A DNA stretch of 64,000 nt from Terrirhizobium terrae (GCF_030323265.1 NZ_CP104992.1:3447501-3511500); one strand, 5' to 3'. Shown: positions 51,622-62,889, counted from the first letter of the stretch. Notes: generated by a model not told the origin, from the letters alone. Program-made: numbers and translations.

Positions 51622-51935
51622 CGTCATGCCTTTTGGGAGGCCCATCTGGGAGGATTGAAGGCCCTTATGTAGTGATTGATCCGCCCCTGTCGAGGCGAAA
51701 CTGCTGCAACGCGGCGAGGGTTCCGAGTCCGTTGACAGGAGTATAGGATTAAAATAGAACAAATAAAGAACAAAATTCACCCAATTGCATTTCCATCACG
51801 AAGTCTGTTTTTTCAGCGGCTGGCGGTTTGCTTGTGGATGATGGGCAAGGGGAGGTCGCGCCTTGCCGGGCCTGTGGTCTATGGTGAATGAATTGGTTTT
51901 GAGCCGCGGTGGCGGCAGAGTAAGGTGAGAAGATT
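51622..51935. promoter_or_regulatory. uvrA/ssb divergent control region with SOS box
   Basis: GAACAAATAAAGAAC at 51757-51771 is a perfect GAAC-N7-GAAC, the LexA box of alphaproteobacteria. It overlaps the -10 (TAGAAC, 51755-51760) of a + strand promoter whose -35 is TTGACA (51732-51737) at 17-nt spacing, so LexA would directly block ssb and probably uvrA. No gene is seen in this 314-nt gap. Confidence 0.85.
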
Positions 51936-52520
51936 ATGGCAGGTAGCGTCAACAAGGTCATCCTGATCGGCAACGTGGGGGCTGACCCCGAAATCCGTCG
52001 GACCCAGGACGGCCGCCCGATCGCCAACCTTCGCATCGCGACGTCGGAAACCTGGCGCGATCGCAATTCCGGCGAGCGCAAGGAAAAGACGGAATGGCAC
52101 ACTGTCGTCGTCTTCAACGAAGGCCTCTGCAAGGTCGTCGAGCAGTATGTGAAGAAGGGTGCCAAGCTCTATATCGAAGGCGCGCTGCAGACCCGCAAAT
52201 GGCAGGACCAGAACGGCAACGACCGTTACTCGACGGAAGTCGTGCTGCAGGGCTTCAACTCGACCCTGACCATGCTGGATGGTCGCGGCGATGGCGGTGG
52301 TGACCGCGGTGGCTACGGCGGCGGTCGCGGCGGCTCGAGCGATTTCGGCGGCGGCGGTGACGATTTCGGTGGCGGTTACGGCGGTGGCGGCAACGACTAC
52401 GACCGCCCGCGCTCCGGCGGCCAGGGTGGCAATCAGGGCAGCGGTGGCCAGGGTGGCCGCGGCGGCCAGTCCTCGGGCGGAAACTTCTCCCGCGACCTTG
52501 ACGATGACATCCCGTTCTGA
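51936..52520 (+). CDS. ssb: Single-stranded DNA-binding protein
   Basis: 194-aa SSB. OB-fold at residues 1-115 (MAGSVNKVILIGNVGADPEIR, EWHTVVVFNE, GAKLYIEGALQTRKW), then a long Gly-rich linker and the conserved acidic tip DDDIPF that docks repair and replication partners. Clearly SOS-linked by the upstream LexA box. A terminator follows at 52522-52547. Confidence 0.97.
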   Translation: MAGSVNKVILIGNVGADPEIRRTQDGRPIANLRIATSETWRDRNSGERKEKTEWHTVVVFNEGLCKVVEQYVKKGAKLYIEGALQTRKWQDQNGNDRYSTEVVLQGFNSTLTMLDGRGDGGGDRGGYGGGRGGSSDFGGGGDDFGGGYGGGGNDYDRPRSGGQGGNQGSGGQGGRGGQSSGGNFSRDLDDDIPF

Positions 52521-52521
52521 T

Positions 52522-52547
52522 GCAAAAGGCGCCGCAAGGCGCCTTTT
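52522..52547 (+). terminator. Terminator after ssb
   Basis: AAAAGGCGCC-GCAA-GGCGCCTTTT hairpin followed by CCTTT. Confidence 0.85.
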
Positions 52548-52586
52548 CCTTTGGCAGGCTGCGTATTTTGATAGCGAGGAATTTTT

Positions 52587-52853
52587 ATGAGTGAAGTTGC
52601 ATCGACCCAGAAAGTGCCGGCGACCTGGCGGATCGTTCTTGCCGCCATCCTGGATTTCTTCACCATCTTCTGGGTGGCAGGATTCGCCGTGGCCATGATC
52701 TTCGGCGGAACGACGGACAAGGGCTTCTCGCTGGAAGGCGGTCCGGCTCTTCTCTGCTTCGCGCTGATGGTCGCCTATTTCGTCGTCTTCAACAAATATC
52801 TCGGCGGAACCATCTGGAAGCGGATCCTCAAGGCGAAGCGGACCGATCGCTGA
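52587..52853 (+). CDS. RDD-like small membrane protein
   Basis: 88-aa protein with two membrane helices (IVLAAILDFFTIFWVAGFAVAMIF and ALLCFALMVAYFVVF) and an ending NKYLGGTIWKRILK that resembles the RDD family. No enzymatic motif. Function unknown. Confidence 0.65.
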   Translation: MSEVASTQKVPATWRIVLAAILDFFTIFWVAGFAVAMIFGGTTDKGFSLEGGPALLCFALMVAYFVVFNKYLGGTIWKRILKAKRTDR

Positions 52854-52861
52854 AGGCTGAT

Positions 52862-54022
52862 TTAAGAGCGGGCATGATCTTTCGCGGCGTCCTGAAGCGT
52901 CGCGATCAGCACGTCGGACTGGGAGAGAATTCCCGCCATCTTGTTGTTTTCGTCAACGACGGGGAGATAATGCAGGCCCTGTTCGGCAAACATGATGATC
53001 GCATCGGAGAGTGATGCTTCCGGGCGGATCGTCTTGACCGGCGTCGTCATGATGTTCTTGACGGTTCCGCTGGTGGCCGTCGCGCCTTGCGCCATCAATC
53101 GCATACGCTGACGAAAGCCGATCGTCGGCTGCCCTCCGGTCCAGTTGGGCTTGTCGAGGAAATCGGTCTGGGTGACGATGCCGACAATTTCGGCCGTGTC
53201 ATTGGTCACGGGCAATGCTTTCAGGTGGCGGTCGCGCATCAGCCTGTGGGCGTGGCGCAGCGTTTCATCCGGCGATACCGCGACGACGTCCCGGCTCATG
53301 ACGTCTGCACAGGTCAGATGGCCCGCACGCCGCCGGTAGGAGCGCAGCTCCGTGCGACGCAGGATGTTTTCCAGGTCATCCCGATCGATATCCAGCACCT
53401 GATCGTAGTCCTTCAACACCTCGTCGAGGTCTTCCGAACGGAAGCCTATCCTCTCTACGGGGCTCGGATCATTCGTGCCGTGGCCGGGAGCCGGCATTTT
53501 CGGCGCATGTGGGTAGGCTCGCCCGGTAAGGTTGTTGAAAGCCAGCGCCAGCACGAGCATGGCGATGGAATTGCCCAACACAGGCCACAGCACGAAGCCA
53601 TAACCGAGGTTCTGGATTGCCGGGCCGCCAAGCACCGCTGTCAGCGCAATGGCGCCGCTCGGCGGATGAAGGCAGCGAAAGGTCATCATCAGGGCGATGG
53701 CGACACCGATCGCGACCGCGGCAGCTGCAAAGACGTTGGAAATCAGGAGGGATGCGCTGACACCGACGAAAGCAGCAACAACATTGCCGCCGAGTATCGA
53801 CCAAGGTTGAGCCAGCGGGCTTGAAGGAACCGCAAACAGAAGCACTGCAGACGCGCCCATGGGGGCAATGATTGCCGGGAGGGCCGGACCAAGGCCTATG
53901 ACGGAGCCGCCGATAATGCCAGTTACCAGGATGCCGATGAAAGCGCCCGCCGCGGCCCGTAGCCGCTCCTGGCGACTGACCGGCGGCGTATCCGGCACGA
54001 TCCTGCGCAAGAGTGATTGCAA
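52862..54022 (-). CDS. HPP-family membrane protein with CBS pair
   Basis: 386-aa protein. The N-terminal HPP domain has four or five helices with the family motif FRCLHPPSGAIALTAVLGG. The C-terminal half is two CBS motifs (ADVMSRDVVAVSPDETL and IMTTPVKTIRPEASLSD), which bind adenosyl ligands and regulate. HPP proteins have been linked to nitrite transport in plastids and cyanobacteria; the role here is unproved. TTG at 54022 is chosen because GGAGG stands 6 nt upstream; a TTG nine codons earlier is less well placed. Confidence 0.88.
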   Translation of the reverse strand: MQSLLRRIVPDTPPVSRQERLRAAAGAFIGILVTGIIGGSVIGLGPALPAIIAPMGASAVLLFAVPSSPLAQPWSILGGNVVAAFVGVSASLLISNVFAAAAVAIGVAIALMMTFRCLHPPSGAIALTAVLGGPAIQNLGYGFVLWPVLGNSIAMLVLALAFNNLTGRAYPHAPKMPAPGHGTNDPSPVERIGFRSEDLDEVLKDYDQVLDIDRDDLENILRRTELRSYRRRAGHLTCADVMSRDVVAVSPDETLRHAHRLMRDRHLKALPVTNDTAEIVGIVTQTDFLDKPNWTGGQPTIGFRQRMRLMAQGATATSGTVKNIMTTPVKTIRPEASLSDAIIMFAEQGLHYLPVVDENNKMAGILSQSDVLIATLQDAAKDHARS

Positions 54023-54135
54023 GGTTTTCCTCCGCTTTCGTCGAAGCAACCGGCCTCCGAGGCCTCGCGACCACGCGAGCTTCTAACAGGAATTATCGGC
54101 TTGTCATGTGCCGGATCGGCAGGCTTCGTGATGAC

Positions 54136-54765
54136 CTAGAGATTGAAGGCTGCCCGCACGCCGTCGACGACGAACTGCACGGAGAGCGCGGCGAGGATAA
54201 CGCCGAGGAGTCGCGTCAGGATCGCCCGCCCGGTGACACCGAGAAAGCGGTCCAGCTTTTCGGCCAGGAGCAGGGTGAGATAGAGAGTGACCATCATCAG
54301 CGCCAGCACGCCGATCAACAATGCCCGGTCGAATGGGGCAGTAAATGTGCCGGCAAGCAGAACGGTAGCCGATATCGCGCCGGGCCCGGCAATCAGCGGA
54401 ATGGCGAGCGGAAAGACGGCAAGGTCGCGAAGGTGGTCGATGGTGACCGCCGCCTGCGATGTCTTCTCCTTGCGCTCCTGGCGTCGCTCGAACACCATCT
54501 CGAAGGATATCCAGAAGAGCAGCAGGCCACCGGCGATGCGGAAAGCGCCCATTGAAATGCCGAGCAGTCCGAGCACGCCCGCGCCGAACAGGGCAAAGAC
54601 GGTGAGGATGCCGAAGGCGATGATCGAGCCGCGCAACGCCACTTGGCGGCGCTGTGCCGCCGTCATGCCGACCGTCAGCCCGAGAAAGACCGGCGCAAGA
54701 CCTGGAGGGTCGAGCGTTACCAGCATCGTCGTCATCGCATTGATCAGCGCGTCGGCGGTGGCCAT
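54136..54765 (-). CDS. MarC-family membrane protein
   Basis: 209-aa inner-membrane protein with six helices. Family motifs TLDPPGLAPVFLGLTVGMT near the N-terminus and PLAIPLIAGPGAISATVLLAG in the middle. Despite the name no link to multiple antibiotic resistance has been shown; function unknown. Start at ATG 54765. Confidence 0.9.
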   Translation of the reverse strand: MATADALINAMTTMLVTLDPPGLAPVFLGLTVGMTAAQRRQVALRGSIIAFGILTVFALFGAGVLGLLGISMGAFRIAGGLLLFWISFEMVFERRQERKEKTSQAAVTIDHLRDLAVFPLAIPLIAGPGAISATVLLAGTFTAPFDRALLIGVLALMMVTLYLTLLLAEKLDRFLGVTGRAILTRLLGVILAALSVQFVVDGVRAAFNL

Positions 54766-54988
54766 GTCCTGTCCTTTTCGTTTGCGAACGCGCCATCGCG
54801 TATCGGCCTGTCTAAGCTCGCGGCTGTAGAAGATTGCGCCACACGCTGCAAGGGTGGGGTTGCGCGGCTTCGCGCCATATCCTATGCCCGATCAGCGACA
54901 AAGCGCACCTGCCTGTCTTGGCAGGCGGGCAATTGCCTTCCTTCGGTCGCAAAACCTGTTCAAAACCTGAACGGAAAAGGTGGGGAAA

Positions 54989-55018
54989 TTGGCGCTTCCC
55001 ATACCTTTCCGATATAAA
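54989..55018 (+). promoter_or_regulatory. Candidate gyrA promoter
   Basis: TTGGCG (54989-54994) and TATAAA (55013-55018) at 18-nt spacing, 37 nt before the gyrA start. The rest of the 54766-55054 spacer has a weak CTGCC/GGCAG hairpin near 54910 and no gene. Confidence 0.45.
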
Positions 55019-55054
55019 AAGCCACCTGATTCCGAATAGAGATCGTGATCCGTT

Positions 55055-57889
<2,835 letters not shown>

Positions 57890-57947
57890 GGGCGCCGTTA
57901 ATGTGCCGCTCCAACCGGGCGGCGCATCCTTCTGGAACAGAACGAAG

Positions 57948-57983
57948 AAAAGCCGGAGAACCAAAGTTCTCCGGCTTTTAATT
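57948..57983 (+). terminator. Rho-independent terminator after gyrA
   Basis: AAAAGCCGGAGAAC-CAAA-GTTCTCCGGCTTTT, a perfect 14-bp stem with U-tract. A second hairpin, AACGGCGCC-TGAG-GGCGCCGTT, overlaps the gyrA stop. Confidence 0.92.
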
Positions 57984-58023
57984 GAATGCCATCGCGGGGC
58001 CTTGGGAGGACGGCGTTCTCTCG

Positions 58024-58158
58024 TCAGAACGCCGTGTGGCGACGGGCAAAATTCTCGATATCCTCGCGCTCTCGGCGAAGTTCGGACAATGTAGATGCCA
58101 GGAGCGCGACGCACAGGCTGCTGATCAGTCCGGCGAGTGTCGTAAGCGTCACGATCAT
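58024..58158 (-). CDS. 44-residue membrane protein
   Basis: Tiny protein with one helix (IVTLTTLAGLISSLCVALLAS) and a charged C-terminal tail (TLSELRREREDIENFARRHTAF). GGAG lies 6 nt before the ATG at 58158. It is 29 nt downstream of another tiny membrane-protein gene and probably in its operon. Function unknown. Confidence 0.5.
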   Translation of the reverse strand: MIVTLTTLAGLISSLCVALLASTLSELRREREDIENFARRHTAF

Positions 58159-58187
58159 GGTGCGCTCCGAATACCGACGGTTCCGGC

Positions 58188-58367
58188 TCAGTAGACGGAC
58201 GGGCTGTTGTAGGTGCCGGTAACCTGCGGATAGCTGATTTCGGTCGTGTTGGAACGATCCTGATACAGCGTGACGGTTGCTGCCAGCATCATGGCGATCA
58301 TCGAGGTCCAAACCAGGTTGATCATCGCGACCTTGTCGAGCATGAGCGAGTTCTTTCTCGTGAACAT
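58188..58367 (-). CDS. 59-residue membrane protein
   Basis: Short reading frame with one helix (VAMINLVWTSMIAMMLAATVTLY) and a polar tail DRSNTTEISYPQVTGTYNSPSVY. GGAAG lies 6 nt before the ATG at 58367. The operator-like array at 58439-58487 starts about 70 nt upstream. Function unknown; the orderly ribosome site and the shared array support a real gene. Confidence 0.5.
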   Translation of the reverse strand: MFTRKNSLMLDKVAMINLVWTSMIAMMLAATVTLYQDRSNTTEISYPQVTGTYNSPSVY

Positions 58368-58438
58368 CTCCGTCTTCCTTTTCTTTTGCCTGATCGCTTC
58401 ATGCGAACAGGTTCCACCGCATTTTGAGAGGAACTTAT

Positions 58439-58487
58439 CTGAACGCCTCTGAAGCGACCCTGAAGGGTCCGTTCATCTGGCATTCAT
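58439..58487. promoter_or_regulatory. Operator-like array, copy A
   Basis: CTGAA at 58439, 58449 and 58460, then TTCAT at 58472 and 58483: half-sites spaced 10-11 bp, one helical turn, as for OmpR/PhoB-type response regulators. A near-identical copy lies exactly 200 bp downstream. The regulator cannot be named from the sequence. Confidence 0.55.
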
Positions 58488-58498
58488 CTTTCTCGGCC

Positions 58499-58585
58499 TT
58501 AGGCCTCGATCTGGTCTGCGGCGATCAGCAGTGCCTCCAGCATCAGGGATGCGAATACTGCGGCGATCACGATCAGGACCAGCAT
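58499..58585 (-). CDS. 28-residue hydrophobic micropeptide
   Basis: ATG at 58585 to stop at 58499 encodes one membrane-helix-like peptide (MLVLIVIAAVFASLMLEALL plus a short acidic tail). Only a weak GAGA lies upstream. The operator-like array copy B is about 64 nt upstream, mirroring the arrangement of copy A and the 59-aa gene. Tentative. Confidence 0.35.
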   Translation of the reverse strand: MLVLIVIAAVFASLMLEALLIAADQIEA

Positions 58586-58648
58586 GCGTTTCTCTCACGA
58601 CACGGACGGGATGTTTCCCGCCACGGTTTGCAATAAAGCAGGTTGCTG

Positions 58649-58687
58649 CTGAAACGACCCTGAAGGCTCCGTTCATCCTGCGTTCAG
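58649..58687. promoter_or_regulatory. Operator-like array, copy B
   Basis: CTGAA at 58649 and 58660, TTCAT at 58672 and TTCAG at 58683, matching copy A (58449-58487) at nearly every position with the same internal spacing. It lies before the 28-residue frame on the minus strand and about 105 nt before coaD on the plus strand. Confidence 0.55.
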
Positions 58688-58791
58688 GCGCACAACCCTT
58701 GCGCAGGCGCGGCCGACGTGACAAAAGGCCGATGAATTTTCACCGGCATTTTTTGCCAGGGCGCCCGGTGGGCCAGGTACGAAGGCAAGGC

Positions 58792-59286
58792 ATGACGACC
58801 GCTTTTTATCCCGGTTCTTTCGATCCGATGACGAACGGGCATCTCGATGTGCTCGTTCAGGCGCTTGAAGTGGCCGACGGGGTCATCGTCGCGATCGGCG
58901 TTCATCCCGGCAAGACGCCGCTCTTTTCCTTCGAGGAGCGGGCGGATCTGATCCGTGCCTCGCTTGCGGACGCGCTTCCCGAAAAGGCAGGCAACATAGA
59001 CGTCGTGTCCTTCGATCGTCTGGTCGTGGATGCGGCCCGCGCCAACGGCGCGAGACTGCTTATCCGCGGGCTGCGCGACGGCACCGACCTCGATTATGAA
59101 ATGCAGATGGCCGGCATGAACCGCCAGATGGCGCCGGATGTGCAGACGGTCTTCCTGCCCGCCGGCACGGCGTCGCGGCCCATAACCGCCACATTGGTTC
59201 GCCAGATCGCCTCCATGGGCGGCGATGTGAGTGCCTTCGTGCCGGCGCCGGTTCTTGCCGCCCTCAAGTCGAAATTCGTCCGCTGA
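58792..59286 (+). CDS. coaD: Phosphopantetheine adenylyltransferase
   Basis: 164-aa enzyme of coenzyme A synthesis (4'-phosphopantetheine to dephospho-CoA). Nucleotidyltransferase motif YPGSFDPMTNGHLDV near residues 6-20 with TNGH, RGLRDGTDLDYEMQMAGMNR in the middle and the C-terminal TASRPITATLVRQIA. Start at ATG 58792, GAAGG 6 nt upstream; the longer frame upstream runs through the operator array and is not used. Confidence 0.95.
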   Translation: MTTAFYPGSFDPMTNGHLDVLVQALEVADGVIVAIGVHPGKTPLFSFEERADLIRASLADALPEKAGNIDVVSFDRLVVDAARANGARLLIRGLRDGTDLDYEMQMAGMNRQMAPDVQTVFLPAGTASRPITATLVRQIASMGGDVSAFVPAPVLAALKSKFVR

Positions 59287-59310
59287 TTGTTCCGAAACAC
59301 GGAGTTTACA

Positions 59311-59877
59311 ATGAAATTGCTTCATCTCGGCTTTGCCGGTCTGGTTGCCCTCGCATCGACGATGACTGTGGCCCATGCCGACGACCTTCTGACCATCCAG
59401 CTGAAGGACGGTCCGGTCGTCATCAAGCTCGCGCCGGACGTGGCGCCGAAGCATGTCGCCCAGATCGAGGCGCTGGCGCAGAAGGGCGAATACGACAATG
59501 TCGTCTTCCACCGCGTCATCGACGGCTTCATGGCGCAGACCGGCGATGTCGAGTTCGGCAAGCAGGGCGGCCCGAAGTTCAACCCGCAGCGCGCCGGCAT
59601 GGGCGGTTCCGAAATGCCGGATATTCCGGCCGAATTTTCCAAGGTGCCGTTCAAGCGCGGCACGGTCGGGATGGCCCGCTCGCAGGATCCGAACTCCGCC
59701 AATTCGCAGTTCTTCATCATGTTCGATGAGGGTGCCTTCCTGAACGGCCAGTACACGGTCGTCGGCCAGGTCCAGTCCGGCATGGAATTCGTCGACAAGA
59801 TCAAGCGCGGCGAGGGCGGCAATGGCGAAGTGACCAACCCCGACAAAATGGTCAAGGTCACCGTTACCAAGAAATAA
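59311..59877 (+). CDS. Exported cyclophilin-type peptidyl-prolyl isomerase
   Basis: 188-aa cyclophilin with signal peptide (MKLLHLGFAGLVALASTMTVAHA) and so periplasmic. Active-site blocks VVFHRVIDGFMAQTGD and RGTVGMARSQDPNSANSQFFIMF. GGAG lies 6 nt upstream of the ATG at 59311. Followed by a second, cytoplasmic cyclophilin 61 nt later, probably a duplication in one operon. Confidence 0.93.
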   Translation: MKLLHLGFAGLVALASTMTVAHADDLLTIQLKDGPVVIKLAPDVAPKHVAQIEALAQKGEYDNVVFHRVIDGFMAQTGDVEFGKQGGPKFNPQRAGMGGSEMPDIPAEFSKVPFKRGTVGMARSQDPNSANSQFFIMFDEGAFLNGQYTVVGQVQSGMEFVDKIKRGEGGNGEVTNPDKMVKVTVTKK

Positions 59878-59938
59878 CGGCGCCGAGCGCCAACGCTTTC
59901 AATATAGAAGAGCCTCAAAGGCAAAGAAGGAGACATAC

Positions 59939-60448
59939 ATGGCCGAGATCAAGGATCCCGAAAACACCCTCATCATGCAGACGACGAAGGGCCAGGTCAT
60001 CATCTCGCTGCTTCCGGACCTCGCACCGGAACATGTCGCCCGCATCAAGGAACTGGCACGCGAAGAAGCCTATGACGGCGTTGTTTTCCACCGCGTCATT
60101 CCCGACTTCATGGCCCAGACCGGTGACGTCAAGTTCGGCAAGAAGGGCGGCGAAAGCTTCAACCCGTCGCGCGCCGGCATGGGCGGTTCCGACAAGCCGG
60201 ACCTGAAGGCTGAATTCTCGGCCGTTCCGCACGTTCGCGGCACCTGCTCCATGGCCCGTTCGCAGAGCCCGAACTCGGCCAACTCGCAGTTCTTCATCTG
60301 CTTCACGGACGCTCCGTGGCTGAACAAGCAGTACACCGTCTGGGGCCAGGTCATCGAAGGCATGGACATCATCGACCAGATCAAGAAGGGCGAGCCGGTC
60401 CAGGACCCGGATTCGATCACTTCGGTCCGCGTCGCAGCCGACGTTTAA
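59939..60448 (+). CDS. Cytoplasmic cyclophilin-type peptidyl-prolyl isomerase
   Basis: 169-aa cyclophilin lacking a signal peptide. Blocks VVFHRVIPDFMAQTGDVKFG and RGTCSMARSQSPNSANSQFFICF match the adjacent exported paralogue over most of the domain. AAGGAG precedes the ATG at 59939. It probably assists folding in the cytoplasm. Confidence 0.93.
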   Translation: MAEIKDPENTLIMQTTKGQVIISLLPDLAPEHVARIKELAREEAYDGVVFHRVIPDFMAQTGDVKFGKKGGESFNPSRAGMGGSDKPDLKAEFSAVPHVRGTCSMARSQSPNSANSQFFICFTDAPWLNKQYTVWGQVIEGMDIIDQIKKGEPVQDPDSITSVRVAADV

Positions 60449-60513
60449 TTCGACCTGACGATTTTGGCCCGCTCCGTCACTTGAGGCGGGGCGGGTCTGC
60501 TTTTGAGAGAACC

Positions 60514-61595
60514 ATGCGCGTCGACCTATTCGATTTCGATCTGCCGGAAGAAAACATTGCGCTGCGGCCCGCAAGCCCGCGGGACAGCGCGCGGTTTCTT
60601 GTCGTGCGTCCGGATTCCGATCCGGTGCTGGCCGATCATCGCGTGTCGGAACTCGCGGATTTCCTGAAGCCCGGTGATGCGCTGGTCTTCAACGATACCA
60701 AGGTCATCCCCGCACAGCTCGAAGGCATCCGTCATCGCGAAGGGGCGGGGGTCAGCAGGTTTCGGCAACGCTGCACATGCGCACCGCCGCCGATGTCTGG
60801 AAGGCCTTCGCCAAGCCCGGCAAGCGCATCAAGATCGGTGACCGCATCGAATTCGGCCATTCCGGCGACACCTGCATGGTCGGATCGCTCTCGGCGACCG
60901 TCGAGGAGAAAGGTGAGGGCGGCGAGGTCACGCTTCGTTTCGATCTTTCCGGCCCGGCGCTCGACGAGGCGATCATGTCCGTCGGCCATATCCCGCTGCC
61001 GCCCTACATCGCCGCCAAGCGCGCCGAAGACGCCAAGGACCGACAGGACTACCAGACCATCTATGCCCGCGAGGAGGGCGCCGTCGCGGCCCCGACCGCC
61101 GGCCTGCATTTCACGCCGGATCTGTTTGCAAAGCTCGACGCTGCCGGTATCGAACGCCACTTCGTCACGCTTCATGTGGGCGCCGGCACGTTCCTGCCGA
61201 TGAAGGTGGACGATACGGTCGATCACAAGATGCATCAGGAAATCGGTTACGTCAGCGCCGAGACGGCCGAAAGGCTCAATGCCGTGAAGGCGAGGGGCGG
61301 GCGCATCGTCTGTGTCGGCACCACGTCGCTGCGCCTCATCGAGAGCGCGGCTGCCGAAGACGGCAGGATCGAGCCCTGGACCGGCCCGACCGGCATCTTC
61401 ATCACGCCCGGTTACCGCTTCAAGGCGGTGGACATGCTCATGACCAATTTCCACCTGCCGAAATCCACCCTGTTCATGCTCGTCTCGGCCTTCTGTGGCC
61501 TCGAGACGATGCAGAGCGCTTACGCCCATGCCATTCAGGCGGGCTACCGCTTTTATTCCTATGGCGATTCCAGCCTGCTTTTCCGGAAAGACTAG
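60514..61595 (+). CDS. queA: S-adenosylmethionine:tRNA ribosyltransferase-isomerase QueA (frameshifted in this assembly)
   Basis: Penultimate enzyme of queuosine synthesis, transferring ribose from SAM to preQ1 in tRNA. N-terminus MRVDLFDFDLPEENIALRPASPRDSARFLVV; C-terminal part has TYYARE-like IYAREEGAVAAPTAGLHF and TNFHLPKSTLFMLVSAF. A base is missing in the G-rich stretch 60742-60751; adding it gives GAGGQQVSATLHMRTAADVWKAFAKPG and 360 aa in total. Its TAG stop abuts the tgt ATG. Confidence 0.95.
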
Positions 61596-62729
61596 ATGAC
61601 CAGCGAGAACTTCCAGTTCACCCTGAAGAAGACCGATGGCGGCGCCCGCCTCGGCGAAGTGTCGATGCCGCGCGGCACGATCCGTACCCCGGCCTTCATG
61701 CCGGTCGGCACCGTCGGCACGGTCAAGGCCATGTATCTCGACCAGGTGAAGGATACCGGCGCCGACATCATCCTCGGCAATACCTATCACCTGATGCTGC
61801 GCCCGGGCGCCGAACGCGTCGCCCGCCTCGGTGGCCTTCACAAGCTGATCCGCTGGGATGGCCCGATCCTGACGGATTCGGGCGGCTTCCAGGTCATGTC
61901 GCTGTCGGGCCTCAGGAAGCTCGACGAGAGGGGCGTCACCTTCAAGAGCCATATCGACGGCTCGCTGCATCACATGTCGCCGGAACGCTCGATCGAGATC
62001 CAGGGCCTGCTTGGCTCCGATATCCAGATGCAGCTCGACGAATGCGTGGCGCTGCCCGCCGAGCCGCGCGAGATCGAACGCGCCATGGAAATGTCGCTGC
62101 GCTGGGCCGAACGCTGCCGCGTTGCCTTTGGCGAGCAGCCGGGCAAGGCGATGTTCGGCATCGTCCAGGGCGGCGACCAGCCGGCGTTGCGTGTCCGCTC
62201 GGCGGAAGGCCTGAAACAGCTGGATCTTAAGGGCTATGCGGTCGGCGGCCTTGCCGTCGGCGAGCCGCAGGATGTCATGCTCTCCATGCTGGAGACGACG
62301 CTGCCGGTCCTGCCGGCCGAAAAGCCGCGCTACCTGATGGGCGTCGGCACGCCGGACGACATGCTGAAATCGGTTGCCCGCGGTATCGACATGTTCGACT
62401 GCGTCATGCCGACCCGCTCCGGCCGCCACGGCCTGGCCTTTACCCGCCGCGGCCGCGTCAACCTGCGCAATGCCCGCCACGCCGAGGACATGCGCCCGCT
62501 CGACGGGGAATCGAACTGCCCGGCCGCCCGCGATTATTCCCGCGCCTACCTGCACCACCTCTGCCGCTCCGACGAGGCGCTCGGCGGCATGCTGCTTTCC
62601 TGGAACAATCTCAATTACTACCAGGACCTGATGAAGGGCATCCGCCAGTCGATCGAGGAAGGCCGCTTTGCGGACTTCTATGCGCAGACGCAGGAGGAAT
62701 GGGCGAAGGGCGATATCGATCCGGTGTGA
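61596..62729 (+). CDS. tgt: tRNA-guanine transglycosylase
   Basis: 377-aa enzyme exchanging guanine-34 for preQ1 in tRNAs with GUN anticodons. Catalytic landmarks LTDSGGFQVMSL, GIVQGGDQPALR, VGGLAVGEP and the nucleophile region FDCVMPTRSGRHGLAFTRRG. The zinc site is unusual: E. coli ligands C302, C304, C307 and H333 align with Ser, Cys, Ala and Asn here (ESNCPAARDYSRAYLHHL, SWNNLNYY). Directly follows queA, so the two act in one pathway and operon. Confidence 0.96.
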   Translation: MTSENFQFTLKKTDGGARLGEVSMPRGTIRTPAFMPVGTVGTVKAMYLDQVKDTGADIILGNTYHLMLRPGAERVARLGGLHKLIRWDGPILTDSGGFQVMSLSGLRKLDERGVTFKSHIDGSLHHMSPERSIEIQGLLGSDIQMQLDECVALPAEPREIERAMEMSLRWAERCRVAFGEQPGKAMFGIVQGGDQPALRVRSAEGLKQLDLKGYAVGGLAVGEPQDVMLSMLETTLPVLPAEKPRYLMGVGTPDDMLKSVARGIDMFDCVMPTRSGRHGLAFTRRGRVNLRNARHAEDMRPLDGESNCPAARDYSRAYLHHLCRSDEALGGMLLSWNNLNYYQDLMKGIRQSIEEGRFADFYAQTQEEWAKGDIDPV

Positions 62730-62744
62730 GGGCGCTTTTGGCTA

Positions 62745-62869
62745 ATCTCCCCCTTGTGGGGGAGATGCCCGGCAGGGCAGAGGGGGTGTCTCCACACACT
62801 CCTCGCACAATGAATTCGCCGCACCACCCCCTCTGTCACTTCGTGACATCTCCCCCACAAGGGGGAGAT
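62745..62869. repeat. 125-bp intergenic repeat with perfect terminal inverted repeats
   Basis: Ends ATCTCCCCCTTGTGGGGGAG and its exact reverse complement, each also palindromic within itself; inner arms AGAGGGGGTG and CACCCCCTCT also pair. No reading frame. Similar elements are widespread between genes in Rhizobiales genomes as far as I know; it may act as a bidirectional hairpin between tgt and the convergent DUF4864 gene. Confidence 0.75.
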
Positions 62870-62889
62870 ATGGGGAGCAAGCCGCCTGC

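Noticed and set aside
52261..52500. Tandem repeat or array in GGT/GGC-rich DNA
   Set aside because: This is the coding sequence of the Gly-rich SSB linker, not an independent repeat.
60732..62558. 608-aa open frame on the minus strand
   Set aside because: Antisense to queA and tgt.
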